From assembly GCA_028829895.1 (NCBI GenBank), contig CM054178.1, positions 91,951,558 to 92,015,557 of the forward strand: DNA of 64,000 bases, read 5' to 3'. This DNA comes from Sinotaia quadrata (taxonomy: Eukaryota > Mollusca > Gastropoda > Architaenioglossa > Viviparidae). The notes beneath the pieces are model-generated. The model saw nothing but the letters and a program-made list of their open reading frames with translations, had not been told where the DNA came from and made no database searches. The translations under genes and the position numbers were made by a program. Positions 1 to 12,223 of this stretch are shown piece after piece (position 1 is the stretch's first letter; every line of letters begins with the position of its first letter).

Positions 1-581
1 TATAATCACACAAGTACACATGCACTTGTTAAAAACATTAATGTACACACATACACAAATGTATGCAACTGTTCATAGCCCTCAAACACTCACTCGCATA
101 CACACACACATACAACATATACATAAAATTGTTTATAACACACACACACCCACCCACACCCACACCCACACATACACACACACACGCACCATATAAGCTC
201 ATACATACAACTGTTCATAATATGCACGCACATACACAAGCACACACACACGCACGCAGATATATAATTGCTCATAACAATCGTGAGCACAGCGCCGTCA
301 CACAGACCTACGTAATTCGCAACACTCACATTCTTCTCATACAAACAAACACGAATACTGCTGTTCATAACGCTCACGCACACGCATATACTTACACAAA
401 CACATACACATCTCACTCACGCACATACATACTTTTAAACAAACACTTGTTCATAACACTCACGCACATACATACTTTTACACACACACTTGTTCATAAC
501 ATTCACGCACATACATACTTTTACACACACACTTGTTCATAACACTCACGCACATACATACTTTTACACAAAGGCTTGTTC
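1..581. repeat. CA-rich degenerate minisatellite
   Basis: CA-rich sequence that becomes a clear 43-bp tandem repeat near 450, 493 and 536. Each unit contains TTCATAACACTCACGCACAT followed by ACATACTTTTACACA. The open frames across it are repeat read-through with His/Thr/Tyr-rich products and no protein character. The same unit resumes at 2205, so the array was split by the element at 587-2199. Confidence 0.9.
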
Positions 582-586
582 GTAAC

Positions 587-2199
587 TGTGGCGGAATAAA
601 TTTGCCTATTCCTATTTCTAGACTTAATTGTTATATAAATTGTTAAATTATCAAAGAGACCGACCTTGGGACTCCTTATAATGGTATTTTTGTAAGTGTC
701 AGAGTTGGAGTAAAGAACTCGATTTGAGAATATTCTAGAAAATTGCTGACGGAATCCAAACCAGTTCCAACTGGATGAATAGTTTTTCTGACTAAAGTCT
801 CACACTTGTTCTTAACAAATTCATGCAATGGGGATGGACCGGAAATTTCATTGTTGAAGAAGTATTCTATTCTATTCACTTTGAATTTGAACATAACTCA
901 AGTCCAGCCATAAAGGCAATCATTACCTTATGGCAAATTAACTTTCTGATTTCATACATACTTGCAATTGATCTATGATTTGCTTTTGAGAATGCTTTAT
1001 GTAATTGAACCATTATTCTATGTTCATTAATTTGACTATGTTGTAAATTATACTTGTAGATTTTTTTTATTGATGCTATATTTCTTATGCTGTATGTTTA
1101 ACAGAATAATGAAATTTTTTTTATAAGTTTTGTTAAGTTGAGAATGTTTGTAGGAGAGAAAGGAGTTTAGAGATGAAATAAGCCTGAAATTTAGTGCTGC
1201 CTTAATTTGAGTTTTGCAGGGCATAACAAGCCTTTTTGGTTTTCACTTCATGCTACAGTGACTACTGTACTCTACTTGAATAAGTTGGTGTCTGACTCCA
1301 TTGTTGTTGTCAACTTATCAGTAAATCGTGTTGGCTGTGAGTTGATTGCCATGAATTCCATTCTAGAACCAATATGGCAGAGATTTGTGGCCTGAGTTTG
1401 GTCTCGAGAATTCATTGTGAACATTCCTCATGGTGCGTTGAGTAAATGCACATGAGACTTCAGAAATTCCTCCTGATGTGCTTGATAGTGCTTGTGAAAT
1501 TCAGTACGATTCTCTAAGGCGTGCTGGAGAGTGCATTGAAGATTCTGGAACAGTTGGTTAATGTGAGACCTCATCTAAATATGAAAGGCAGTGACTTGTT
1601 GCAAACTACATGATTGTGAAACACTTGCCGATGATAGTCGCCATCTTGAACAGGTTATGTGTTTTGACTTTAACTATTTCTCTAAAACTCCACTCTTATT
1701 TCTATGATGATATCCATGAATTTGTTTGTGTATTTATGTTATTGACTGCTTACTTCTATGCTAGGATAAACTGAATAATTGTCCAGCATTAATTGAACAT
1801 TGTTGTCAAGTGATGTAAATGTCAATGCTCTTTGATTATATTCATATGTTATATATTTGATTGTTGATTTAATAAATTTGACCTTACATAAATTGATAAC
1901 TCTATTTGGAAAGACAATGGGTGGGTGGAGGCTCATTAAATATAGATTAAAGATGTATCTGTCTTCTCCTTTAGTAAGAAGTTTTCCACCTACAGAAATA
2001 TTGTGTGAAAGTAAATGTCTGTCTTTAATGTTGTGGAAGAAAGAAAACGTACCAGCATATCCGCCAGTGAGAGAAACGAGCGGTGTCTAATGGAGAATTA
2101 TTAATTACATAAATTAAGATTCTCATTAGTTGTAATTAGTTATGGATGATTAATTCATAATAATAATCATATCCATTAACTTCTGGCGTTGGCGTTACA
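587..2199 (+). mobile_element. TGTGGCGG-family element, full-length copy A
   Basis: A 1613-bp unit begins TGTGGCGGAATAAATTTGCC and ends TGGCGTTGGCGTTACA. It interrupts the 43-bp CA-rich array, whose sequence resumes right after it. The flanks gtaac (582-586) and ataac (2200-2204) look like a 4-5 bp target-site duplication. TG...CA ends plus a short TSD suggest a solo LTR or similar unit. The ends are also weakly inverted (TGTGGCGG and TGTAACGCC), so a non-autonomous DNA element is not excluded. Homologous copies lie at 12224-13600, 17960-18820, 28860-29685, 29893-31293, 38600-42418 and 50770-51070. It has no convincing ORF: the frames at 676-894, 1207-1395 and 1857-2090 fall in non-conserved parts. 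The class is inferred; the repeat family itself is directly visible. Confidence 0.75.
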
Positions 2200-2204
2200 A
2201 TAAC

Positions 2205-2295
2205 ACTCACGCACATGCATGCTTTTACACAAACACAGTTTCATAACACTCACGCACATGCATGCTTTACACAAACACAAACACTTGTGTATAAC
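2205..2295. repeat. Resumed 43-bp CA-rich array
   Basis: Two further units of the 5' array (TAACACTCACGCACATGCAT then GCTTTTACACAAACAC) directly follow copy A. They show that A was inserted into a pre-existing array. Confidence 0.8.
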
Positions 2296-2930
2296 ACACG
2301 CAGCCAAGCGTAGAAACAGTCATGATTTTCTAACACGAACATTCTTTTGTTAATTTACCATCTCCACCTCACCTTGTCATATTCAAATTAAACACCTTTC
2401 ATCTGCTGAGTTTGGTTTCATGTTTAGTTTTTCTATACTCTTATTCCATCGAAAACAGGAAAGTGTGCTTTAAATTAAGTCGAAAACTAAACTATAAACA
2501 AAATGATGTATTAGACAAGATGCCATTATAAACTTTGAAGCATTATGTTTGAAATACCAACCTTATTAACATAATTCCAATCACAAATTATAAACAGAAG
2601 CGAGAAACTTTTATCTCTGTTGGTAGATTACATGTTTCATTCATTGTATCTTTTCATCTGTTTTTTTTCCTTTATTTGAATTTAAATTCAATATTAAAGT
2701 AAACAGCCTAAAATACTTCAAGAGGAAAAAAATCAATTCAGTAATTCCTGGGAGGGAACAGACAGCTGTTGATGACAAGCAGCAAGAACCCTTAAATGTC
2801 AGCTGATGTCATCATGGCTCTGTTTAGTAGGTCATTTCAAAACTGACCTTTGTTCAGCACACTGCTGCTCGTAAGCTACGGGTGACGTCATTTACCCATT
2901 TAGCTAAGTAAATGAAACAGATAGAATTAA
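2296..2930. other. Unique AT-rich sequence with one CRE
   Basis: No ORF, RNA gene or repeat family was recognised here. A perfect cAMP-response-type palindrome TGACGTCA lies at 2883-2890, with a related TGATGTCATCA just upstream at about 2804. No exon-like frame follows before the array at 2940. Confidence 0.5.
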
Positions 2931-2939
2931 GTAAGATAG

Positions 2940-3760
2940 TTACACTACAACTCTTTTCTGTGACAACTACTGCAATTAGTTCTGTAACTATTATTAGAAC
3001 TGCTTTAGATAGGAGATACTGCACTCTTTTAATCTAGTTCTGTAACTATTATTAGAACTGCTTTAGACAGGAGATACTGCACTCTTTTAATCTAGTTCTG
3101 TAACTATTATTAGAACTCCTTTAGACAGGAGATACTGCAATCTTTTAATCTAGTTCTGTAACTATTATTAGAACTGCTTTAGACAGGAGATACTGCACTC
3201 TTTTAATCTAATTCTGTAACTATTATTAGAACTGCTTTAGGCAGGAGATAAAGCAGTACATTAATCTAGTTCTGTAACTATTATTAGAATTGCTTTAGAC
3301 AGGAGATACTGCAGTATTTTAATCTAGTTTTGTAACTATTATTAGAACTGCTTTAGACAGGAGATACTGCAGTCTTTTAATCTAGTTCTGTAACTACTAT
3401 TGGAACTGCTTTAGACAAGAGATACTGCAGTATTTTAATCTAGTTCTGTAACTACTATTGGAACTGCTTTAGACAGGAGATACTGCAGTATTTTAATCTA
3501 GTTCTGTAACTACTATTGGAACTGCTTTATATTAGAACTGCTTTAGACAGAAGATATTGCAAAACTTTAATCTAGCTCTGTAACTACTATTGGAACTGCT
3601 TCAAACACAAGAGATTGCAGTACTTTAATCTAGCTCTGTGACAACTATTAGAACTGTTTCAAAAGAAGAGACTGCAGTATTTTAACCTAGCTCTATGACA
3701 AATAGCCAAAAGGACAGACTGCAATTTATTTTTGTTTTTTTAACCTAGCTCTGAAGACTG
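2940..3760. repeat. 58-bp minisatellite, about 12 units
   Basis: Each unit carries TTAATCTAGTTCTGTAACTA, then TTAGAACTGCTTTAGACAGG and AGATACTGCA. Spacing is 58 bp, for example TGCTTTAG at 3001 and 3059. Units in the middle are close to identical and the 3' units decay steadily. Confidence 0.95.
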
Positions 3761-3803
3761 TTTTAGATAAAAATCACTACTATTATTATATCAGTCTAGA
3801 AAT

Positions 3804-3945
3804 GTTATAGTTAGAACTAAAAACAGCTCTAATTTTGATCTGTGAGTGAACGTTTTGGAAGTCCTATAGTTAGAACTAAAAAAAAAACAAAAAAAAAACC
3901 AGCTCTAATTTTGATCTGTGAGTGAACGTTTTGGAAGTCCTAGTT
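3804..3945. repeat. Tandem duplication of about 59 bp
   Basis: Two copies of TATAGTTAGAACTAAAAA plus AGCTCTAATTTTGATCTGTG and GAGTGAACGTTTTGGAAGTCC. The second copy contains an expanded A-rich tract. Confidence 0.85.
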
Positions 3946-4119
3946 AGATCGGACCACAGCATTTAATAAGATATTAACTGTTACTTCTCTTGTAGCTATT
4001 GGACTGAACCACCTACAATAATCTAATAATTATAAAATAATTGTTTAAAAATAATAATCCACAGTTAGTCGCCCGCCATAAGTCACTGTTCTCTCTATAT
4101 TGATTATATTTGCAGAATA

Positions 4120-4400
4120 TAAAACCCTGAGATATTGTTCTCTACAGACGGATTATATTTACAGAATATGAAGAACCCTAAGACACTGCTCTCCAACAGA
4201 TTGATTATATTTACAAAAGACTGCTCTCCAACAGATTGATTATATTTACAAAAGACTGCTCTCCAACAGATTGATTATATTTACAAAAGACTGCTCTCCA
4301 ACAGATTGATTATATTTACAAAAGACTGCTTTCCAACAGATTGATTATATTTACAAAAGACTGCTCTCCAACAGATTGATTATAATTATATTTACCAAAA
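4120..4400. repeat. 35-bp minisatellite
   Basis: About six near-identical units of CAACAGATTGATTATATTTA + CAAAAGACTGCTCTC, preceded by two diverged longer units. Confidence 0.93.
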
Positions 4401-4541
4401 AGCACTGATTTCTGAAGACTGATTATTTTTACAGAACATTAAAACACCCTAAGACAATTTCATATCCAGGCTTATCATAAAGGCTTTTATTATTTAAAGA
4501 ATTCTAGTGGTTTCAGTATTGTGGCTGTACTGGTCACGGTG

Positions 4542-4544
<3 letters not shown>

Positions 4545-4573
<29 letters not shown>
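4545..4573. repeat. (TA)n microsatellite
   Basis: Uninterrupted TA dinucleotides. Confidence 0.97.
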
Positions 4574-4577
<4 letters not shown>

Positions 4578-5400
4578 CTCCCTTGCTTTACTTCCACCTA
4601 CCTCAGTCGTTTGTGTCTATGATTATCTGTTCGCATCTATTCACGATATGCAAGGCCACCATTTGATCACCACTCTATTGTAGGCAAATTAAATAAATAA
4701 ATAATTAAAAGTTTAACGGAGTGACTGCTAAGTCCCAATAATGTGATGGTGGAAATGTGGTCACCGGCTTTTGGCGATGAGTGCGCACAATCTAGAGTCT
4801 AGACCTTCGAGACACCAGACAGCTAGGAAGGAAACTAATTATGGAATAAAATGGGTTTGGAATATGCGCTAATTCTCCTAAGAGTTCTATACGCTCACAA
4901 TCACGGCTGCTAAGCTGAAGATTGAAGATCCAAGGAGTGGTTGGTGAAGATCGGTCGCGCTAAATCAAATGATGAAAGCGAGGCTCGAACTCACACCGAG
5001 ACTGAAGATAGAGAAAGCAAGTTTTCAAAATCCAAACACTGACAGAGAAAGACAATTTTAAAGACAGAAACAAACAACACACACATGAAGCAGAAAGGTG
5101 GGAGGGGGGCGAGGAGCGAGGAGATCGAAAAAAGAGTCGATGAATTGTCAAAAATTCAAATGTCGAAGCTGTTGCACAAAGAGAGCGATGGAAAGTGCAT
5201 TTCGGCCGCTAGATCATGTACACATGTACAGACGCACTATGAATACATGAAAATAAACAAGCAGAATAAATAAATGTATTGATGCATTGTTGTTTATCGA
5301 CTCTGTGTAAGCAGGTGACAATACTGGATAGCTTATAAACAATTTTAATTAAATCAGACTCACTTGTTTTGATCGATTAGAAATGTAAAATGACTGGTCT
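4574..5400. other. Unique sequence with one small ORF
   Basis: Non-repetitive. An ATG at 5085 opens 62 codons on the plus strand with a Lys/Glu-rich stretch (EEIEKRVDELSKIQ). Its stop at 5271-5273 overlaps AATAAATAAATG, so a poly(A)-like signal coincides with the stop. No homology or splice context was recognised, and I do not call it a gene. Confidence 0.4.
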
Positions 5401-5407
5401 GGAAACT

Positions 5408-5420
5408 GGGGGGGGGGGGG
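5408..5420. repeat. G13 homopolymer
   Basis: A run of 13 consecutive G at the left edge of the CpG-rich segment. Confidence 0.95.
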
Positions 5421-5429
5421 AAAGAAGCA

Positions 5430-6460
5430 TTTAAACCAGTTTCTCATCACTCGCGTCACTTGCTTCCTTTCTTTGGGACAAAAGAACTTGTCTTAAGCGT
5501 CGAGTATATCCGCACGTGAGTGAAACAGCTCCACATAAGCTGAATCTACGTCCCGCCTCTACTCGCTAGACTCACAGCCTGGCTAGCCGAGAGGCTACAC
5601 ACTAGGGGTTCGCCATACCACCAATTCTGGATCTCTGTTTGATCTAGATTAAAATCGTGCGGTTCTTTTCAACTGGGGCATTGTCAACACGTGCACACAA
5701 TCAAACCGCAGACGGGACCACCCTCTCTTGGGGACGGGGCGTTCTCTTTGACCACTTGAGTATGTGCCATAGGGGTCTCTTGCGTTGTTTCCCCATGCCC
5801 CCCCTTTTTCCCCCACAACCCGACGACTCACTGACTGACAAGTTTTAGCACCTTCCCCACAGTGCACTGCTTTAACTGCCAGTGACACGGATACTGTCGT
5901 CACCAGTTACATACTGCTTTTGTTTAAAATGTTATTTTAACAAGAAAAACAAGCCTGAAAATGAAATGCAAAAAGTCAAAACACGAAGAACTTACCTTGG
6001 AAATTATTCCAGCTTCAGCCTTGACAAAATAGCTTGAGTTTTACTATGTTCACGGTGTCTTTATCAGGCAAGCGCGCGTTTCGCACACGATGGAAGGGAG
6101 TGGGGTTAGAGAAGGGGAAAAAAATGTTGTCGTCTGCTCAATTTCATTTATTTTCCACATCCGTGCGTATTACATGTATTTGACCCGGCCAACCCGATGT
6201 CGTGGGCTGGCGCGCTCGCTGGCAGTCATGTTCGGTTCAGTGGAAAGAAAACGACCTGAGCGAGCGCCAGATTGACAAACAGACTGAAAATATTTACTCG
6301 GCAGACCCACTGCCAGACGCTGTCACTGATCTGACGGGAATAGCGAGCTGAAAGAGTGATACTGATCCGGGTACTGTGAAGTGGCGGGTAGCTTGGGTAT
6401 GATTAAAACATGAGCCGGTTTAACTTTACCCACGCGCTCAGGCAAATACAATTCGGTTTG
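5430..6460. promoter_or_regulatory. CpG-rich unique segment, possible promoter region
   Basis: About 1 kb is visibly enriched in CpG and GC compared with its AT-rich flanks. It lacks tandem repeats and contains E-box-like CACGTG (5513 and 5688) and an inverted pair CTGGCGCGCTCGCTGGCAG (from about 6208) and CTGAGCGAGCGCCAG (about 6256). Overlapping open frames exist on both strands (5649-5903 minus, 5657-5848 plus, 6090-6275 plus), but none has recognisable domains. A regulatory CpG-rich patch is inferred from composition alone. Confidence 0.3.
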
Positions 6461-6469
6461 CTTACCTGT

Positions 6470-6800
6470 AATTGGACCAACTGAAATAATGCCAGTGAAC
6501 TGAGTTGAAATGTCTCAACTCTCTTAAAAAAAATAATTGGACCAAATGAAATAATGCCAGTGAACTGAGTTGAAATGTCTCAACTCTCTTAAAAAAAATA
6601 ATTGGACCAACTGAAATAATGCCAGTGAACTGAATTGAAATGTCTCAACTCTCTTAAAAAAAATAATTGGACCAACTGAAATAATGCCAGTGAACTGAAT
6701 TGAAATGTCTCAACTCTCTTAAAAAAAATAATTGGACCAAATGAAACAATACCAGTGAACTGAGTTGAAATGTCTCGTTTCTTTAAAAAAAATAATTGAA
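6470..6800. repeat. 65-bp minisatellite, 5 units
   Basis: Each unit has AATTGGACCAACTGAAATAA, then TGCCAGTGAACTGAGTTGAA, ATGTCTCAACTCTC and a T2A7-9 tract. Unit starts lie near 6470, 6535, 6600, 6665 and 6730. The minus-strand frame 6589-6909 is read-through of this array. Confidence 0.95.
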
Positions 6801-6914
6801 TACATACGTGCATGCAAGTGCCAGTATGATGCCAATATACGTCATTGTGGGTGTTCCTCTGTCCGCACGTGCCTGTGGACGGTTTAATCTTTTGGGGGGA
6901 TGTGTGCACGTGTA

Positions 6915-7138
6915 TATGTGTGTGTGTGTGTGTGAGAGAGAAAGAGAGAGAGTATGTGCAAATATCTAAGTCAGTGTATGCTAATGTCTATGTATGTGTA
7001 GAGAATGTGATCATGTAAGTATATATATATATATGTGTGAGTGTTTGTTGTTTGCATGCGTTTGTATGTTTCAGCTTACGTAAATGCGTCAATATACTCA
7101 TGTAGGTATACATCTGTGCTATATGTGTATATAAGTTG

Positions 7139-7176
<38 letters not shown>
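6915..7176. repeat. TG, GA and TA microsatellite cluster
   Basis: (TG)n then (GA)n near 6918-6953, (TA)n near 7020-7034 and (TG)n at 7141-7176. Confidence 0.9.
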
Positions 7177-7177
<1 letters not shown>

Positions 7178-7479
7178 TCCGAGAGTGACTTTGTAAAATA
7201 TCGTTGATAATGAGGGTCGCAAGATAAACCTCCAGGTCTCCGTACCTGTTAAAAGTAATAAGAGTGACCAGGGTAAAAAGCGAGGGACCCTCTCACCGTA
7301 ATAAATGTAATTCAAAACAAAGTAACTTCTCCAAAGGCTGGACACACTCCAAACACACACATTTATACATACACACAAACATGAATATCACACAGACATA
7401 TTCCACATACGTATGTACAAAGATGCAAAGCGCAATTTTGTAGCAGTTTACATGTTATTTGTGGGCATTTTTAAACTGA

Positions 7480-7995
7480 AGACATCTATACAATAAAACC
7501 ATCTGTAAATTAAGATATATATAAACTAAAGATATCTTTAAACTGAAGACATCCATACAATAACAAATCTGTAAATTAAGATATCTATAAAGACATCTTT
7601 AACCGAAGACACGCATAAACACACAAATATAAATTCTAGTAGACGAACTCATAAATAAACTAAATGCATATATAAGCTGATGATATATTTAAATGATGAC
7701 ATCAGTCTATTAACTGAAGATATATTTAAGTGAAGACATTTATTAACTGAAGACATCTATTAACGGAATATATATATATATATTTAAGTGAAGTCAAGAG
7801 CTGAACACCCTATGAACTGGATATATATACAATAAAGACATATATAAACTGAAGTCAAATACATATATAAACTGAGGACAAATGCATATATAAACTAAAA
7901 ACAAAGATGCATAAACTGAAGTCAAGGACATATATAAACTGGAGTCAAAGTCAGACAAACTGGAGTCAAAGACACATAAATGGAATACAAAGACA
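7480..7995. repeat. Degenerate short tandem repeat (AAACTGAAGACAT-type)
   Basis: Imperfect repetition of TATAAACTGAAGACA-like and AACTGGAGTCAAAGACATA-like words of about 20-25 bp. The minus-strand frame 7794-8081 (Ser/Tyr/Leu-rich) is read-through. Confidence 0.8.
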
Positions 7996-7999
7996 TATA

Positions 8000-8715
8000 T
8001 AAAGTGAAAACCTTTATAATTAAGAGATTTGTATAAAGCGATGTGATATACTATTCTACTAGTGAATTGCATTATTGCCAATAAATCAACAAGCGTAACA
8101 ATGACATTATATATGAGTCTGTTAATAAAAGTAAGACTATTGTTTTAATATTTATGACTAAAATATAATTAATATCCAGACTTCTGTGAAAACATTCTTT
8201 CACGAACAAATAAAATTATTTTAAAATACATATATATTCATGCACATATATTTACGTAAAATAAAATAGTACATGAAATATTTTTTTAAAATCTTTAAAA
8301 TATTTTTCATCATTTTATTAATGGCACGCATGTCTTAATCATGCTGAAAATATTTTGCAAAGCTGGTAATGTTAAGATTAAAATTTATTACAGTACTATC
8401 CTTCTAGAATCTAGATGCTAACATCGTAATTCATTGGTAGGTGGGAAATAAAAAAAGAAAAGAAAAAACAAATAACAGCTTTCCTTTCACTTCGCCAGTC
8501 GTCATGTGACACTCGTTCAGTACCCCGCCTCACCCATGCTGGGTGACATTATACAGACAGACCCGAAAGTAGAAAAACCTAAAGAAATATTGTTAAAATA
8601 CAGTATTAAACGAACAGATATGAAAAAACGAAATGTGGTTAATCTTCCGAGGTGGGTAGAGGGAAAAATAGGGCAAAGCTGAGGAAAGATGTGTATTTAA
8701 ATTTAACTAAGCCCA
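8000..8715. other. AT-rich sequence without recognised feature
   Basis: No repeat family, RNA or convincing ORF was seen. It becomes slightly more GC-rich near 8490-8560. Confidence 0.5.
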
Positions 8716-8722
8716 GATAGCT

Positions 8723-8724
<2 letters not shown>

Positions 8725-8777
<53 letters not shown>
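8725..8777. repeat. (GA)n microsatellite
   Basis: About 26 uninterrupted GA units. Confidence 0.97.
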
Positions 8778-8779
<2 letters not shown>

Positions 8780-8789
8780 CTCTGTAAAA

Positions 8790-9260
8790 ATCACATTTGG
8801 GTGAATCTAAGCTTGTTTTGTGATGTTTTACAGGTTGAAAATTGGACTGAGATGAATTAGAGTGAGTGACGTTTGTAAAGTCATAATTGGGTACGGTTAA
8901 GCTTTTTTTGTGACGTTTAAAAGGTTGCAAATTGAACTAGAGTGAGTGACGTTTTAAAGGTTGAAAATTGGACTAAACTGAGCTAGAGAAAATGACGTTT
9001 TCAAGGGTGAAAATTAGATTGAACTGAGCTAGAGAGTGACATTTGTAAAGAGGTGAAAATTGGATTCAGCTGAGCTAGAGAAAATGGTGTTTTACAGAAA
9101 GATAATTAGATTAAACTGAGCTAGAGAGAGGGACATATGTAAAGGGTTGCAAATTGGACTGAGCTGAGCTGGAGAGAGTGGCGTATGTAAATAGATGAAA
9201 ATTGGAGTGAGCTGAGCTGGAGAGAATGACGTTTTAAAGAGGGAAGATCTGGACTAAACA
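8790..9260. repeat. Degenerate 55-60-bp minisatellite
   Basis: Repeated GGTTGAAAATTGGACTGA, then GCTGAGCTAGAGAGAGTGAC and GTTTTAAAG words, about eight imperfect units. Confidence 0.85.
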
Positions 9261-9469
9261 GGGGGAAATGTGTGGCTTTGTTGGAAGGGTTTGGTATGAG
9301 AGGCCATTTTTACTTTTTATTTACGACTTTATGGTATAAACCGATAAAGGGCAGACTCAAATTCAAATCATAAAATGAATTAGAGTTACCAGAGAATCGA
9401 CCAATCCAACTAGCTTGAATTTGTTATTTAAAATTGTCACTAGAAAATAAAACAGTTCCTCATAGCACA

Positions 9470-9780
9470 AGGGATAAGGGATGACAAAACAGGTCAAAGA
9501 TGAGCAAGAGCGAGTGCCATTCTTGAAAAGGGGTGGAGTGGTGGCAGAACTGGTCAGAGCTTCGCAAGAACGAGTAACATTCTTGGAAAGGGTGGAGTAG
9601 TGGCAGAACTGGTCAGAGCTGTGCAAGAACGAGTAACATTCTTGGAAAGGGGTGGAGTAGTGGCAGAACTGGTCAGAGCTGTGCAAGAACGAGTAACATT
9701 CTTGAAGGGAGAAGCGTGTTGGTGGAGGGATGGCAATCAAAGCAAGAGTGATTAGCGTTCTTGAAGGAGTGATGAGCTGG
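9470..9780. repeat. 60-bp minisatellite, about 5 units
   Basis: The core GTGGCAGAACTGGTCAGAGC, then AAGAACGAGTAACATTCTTG, recurs at 9541, 9600 and 9660. The 60-bp period keeps a minus-strand frame open (9363-9803), which explains its 20-residue repeat. It is not a gene. Confidence 0.93.
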
Positions 9781-9849
9781 AGAGAAAAAAAAAGTAAATT
9801 CAAGGTGGAAAGGAGAAAAAAGCAAGAGAAATTGTGAATGAGAACTGCT

Positions 9850-10440
9850 AGTACTCTTGAAAAGGCGAGGATAGAGTTAATGTATTCTAGACAATAGGTT
9901 GTGCTGCCCTTGAAAAGGCGATGATAGAGTTAATCTATTCTAGGCTATAGATTGTGCTGCCCTTGAAAGGAGCAATTGTGCTAAGCTTTAATGAGGGATA
10001 TTCTCGAAAGAAGCAACTGTGTTTAGCTATATAAGTAACGTACTTCGAACAGACAACTGTGCTAAGCTATAAAGATTGGCGTACTTGAAACAGACAATTG
10101 TGCTAAGCTATAAAGAATGATGTACTTCGAACAGACAACTGTGCTAAGCTATAAAGATTGGCGTACTTGAAACAGACAATTGTGCTAAGCTATAAAGAAT
10201 GATGTACTTCGAACAGAAAACTGTGCTAAGCTATAAAGAGTGGCGTACTTGAAACAGACAATTGTGCTAAGCTATAAAGAATGACGTACTTGAAACAGAC
10301 AATTGTGCTGATCTATAAAGAATGACGTACTTGAAACAGACAATTGTGCTGAGCTATAAAGAGTGGCGTCCTTGAAAGGGACCTGTGCTAAGCTATAAAG
10401 AGTGACGTACTTGAAATAGGCAATTATGGTAAGCGTTCCT
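9850..10440. repeat. 58-bp duplication followed by 41-bp minisatellite
   Basis: Two copies of CTTGAAAAGGCGATGATAGA-type units are followed from about 10015 by about ten 41-bp units (CTGTGCTAAGCTATAAAGA and TGACGTACTTGAAACAGAC). Alternating variants (ttcgaac/ttgaaac, attggcg/aatgatg) suggest amplification of a two-unit block. Confidence 0.93.
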
Positions 10441-10760
10441 GAAAGAGGTAATCGTGTTAAAGTAGAAAAAGAGGCCTTCTTAAATAGTCGTTTGTGTTAA
10501 GCTAGAGTGATGTCCTTAGAAAGGCATAGAACTAAGCCAAGCTAGAAAGAGTTATGTCCCTAAAGAGAGCACTGTGGTAAGCTGCTCTAAATCAGGAAGG
10601 ACCTGTTTAGATGAGACGGAGTGACATTCTTCATATAGAAGTGGACTTGACTTAGCACAGATAGAGAAAGGGTCATTCTTTACAAAGGACTAAGATCAAG
10701 TAGAGAACATTACAGTCTTGTAAGAGTGACGTTTTGAAGGATGGAAACCGGTACTGATAA
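10441..10760. repeat. Decayed continuation of the 41-bp array
   Basis: GTGTTAAGCTAGA and GTGATGTCCTTAGAAAGG fragments show degenerate units. Confidence 0.6.
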
Positions 10761-11017
10761 GATGACAAAGAGAAAGTGAAGAAAACAGACTTGTTCATGC
10801 TGCTGAATATTACTGTAAGATTAGACAACCTTTCCAGCTAGTAACGATTGTGCTTCAAATTTCAGTCAAACAAATAATCAACACTAAAAAAAGAAATGTG
10901 CATGTTAAAACTGGAGGAATGGAAACAAAAATCAATTGCTTTCCCCTTTATGTCTAAATTATTCATGATATATTTCTGTCCTTGTTAGTTTAAGACAAGT
11001 TGTTTGCTTTGCTTTGC

Positions 11018-11059
<42 letters not shown>

Positions 11060-11540
11060 ATTGTGTTTGTGCTTCCTTTCTTTTTATTTGTCACTTTAAT
11101 ATTTTATGGGTTTTTCCACCACCTGTATTGTCTCTCTCCCTCACTCTCGATCTCTACCGGCAATGACTCATAATACAAATGTCGAGTTTACTGTCAGTTA
11201 CAGAATATGTTCATGTATATAAAAAGCAGTACAACTCTCACACAATGTTACTGTTAAAAGTGAAAGTTCCCCCCTTCCCACCCACCCCTGATTACTTGTC
11301 TATGAACTTATCAAGTTACCATTTATTTTGTCAGTTGGAAAGCTGGTGAATATTATATAGGAATTCAACACTTATTGTTTACTCAAACATAATCTAAAAG
11401 TGGTTTGCAGTTTCTTAATATTCCTTTCCCTCTGGACCCCCCCCCCTCTTCTCACAAACTAGATGTTCAATGAAACATCTATAAGAAATAAAACACAAAC
11501 AGTTGTCTATTTAATCTAAACTTGTAATACATAAATACTG
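10761..11540. other. Unique AT-rich sequence with (GT)n
   Basis: No gene was recognised. It contains a (GT)n tract at 11022-11056, a C9 run near 11440 and pyrimidine-rich stretches. Confidence 0.5.
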
Positions 11541-11544
11541 ACGA

Positions 11545-11760
11545 CTCAAACACCACACAGTGAATATTAGTGAGTCAGACACCACACAGTAAATACCATT
11601 GAGTCAAACACCACACAGTAAATATCAGTGAGTAAAACACCACACATTAAATATTAGTGAGTCGGACACCAACCGTGCATATTAATGACTCACACACCAC
11701 ACCGTGCTTTTGCGTGATTCAAAACGCCACCGCGAGCATGTTCGTGAGTCCAAACACCAT
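11545..11760. repeat. About 31-bp degenerate minisatellite
   Basis: AGTGAGTCAAACACCACACA and GTAAATAT recur about seven times with increasing divergence. Confidence 0.88.
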
Positions 11761-11764
11761 ACCA

Positions 11765-12223
11765 AACGTAGACAGGATGGCCGTTTTTGCCCTGGATTAA
11801 AGATAATGTTAGAAAGTCGATTCTACAACGATTATCACTTAAGTAAACAGTAATACTTTTACATGTTAGTCGCACACTTCGCGTGTGACGTATCTTCAAT
11901 AAAGTATGTGTTGTCCTACAGGAAATAGTGGTCTGCACTAACTCGCATGTGTTTTCACTTGACCACGTCCTCAAACTCCCGAGGCGCATTCATAGGTGAC
12001 TAGGCCTGTGTTACGGAGTCGACATAAAGACAGGCTGTCATCAAAACTCAAACTTCGCATGAAAAAAATATGACTCTGACAAAAGCTCCTCCAGCAATAA
12101 CATTCTAAACGTAATCTAAATATAAATAAATTTACAATTCAGCTGCTGTTCCTAAGGATAATCAAATATAGTGACCAGGTATTCTTCCGCAATGACATGA
12201 ATTTTAATTAGCAGCAATGCTAC
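11765..12223. other. Unique sequence, no gene recognised
   Basis: A 99-codon minus-strand frame (11690-11989) starts inside the previous repeat and covers this stretch. It has no recognisable domain and no splice context. Confidence 0.4.

Noticed and set aside
63..542. 159-codon His/Thr/Tyr-rich ORF
   Set aside because: Read-through of the CA-rich 43-bp array; the opposite strand is equally open and Val/Cys-rich.
676..894. 72-codon minus ORF inside copy A
   Set aside because: It lies in a non-conserved part of the repeated element. The homologous regions of other copies do not keep the frame.
5565..5640. tRNA-like words (GGCTAGCCGAGAGGCT, GGGGTTCGCCATACC, CCACCA)
   Set aside because: Box A does not fit, the box B consensus GGTTCGANTCC is broken, spacing is too short and no cloverleaf could be built.
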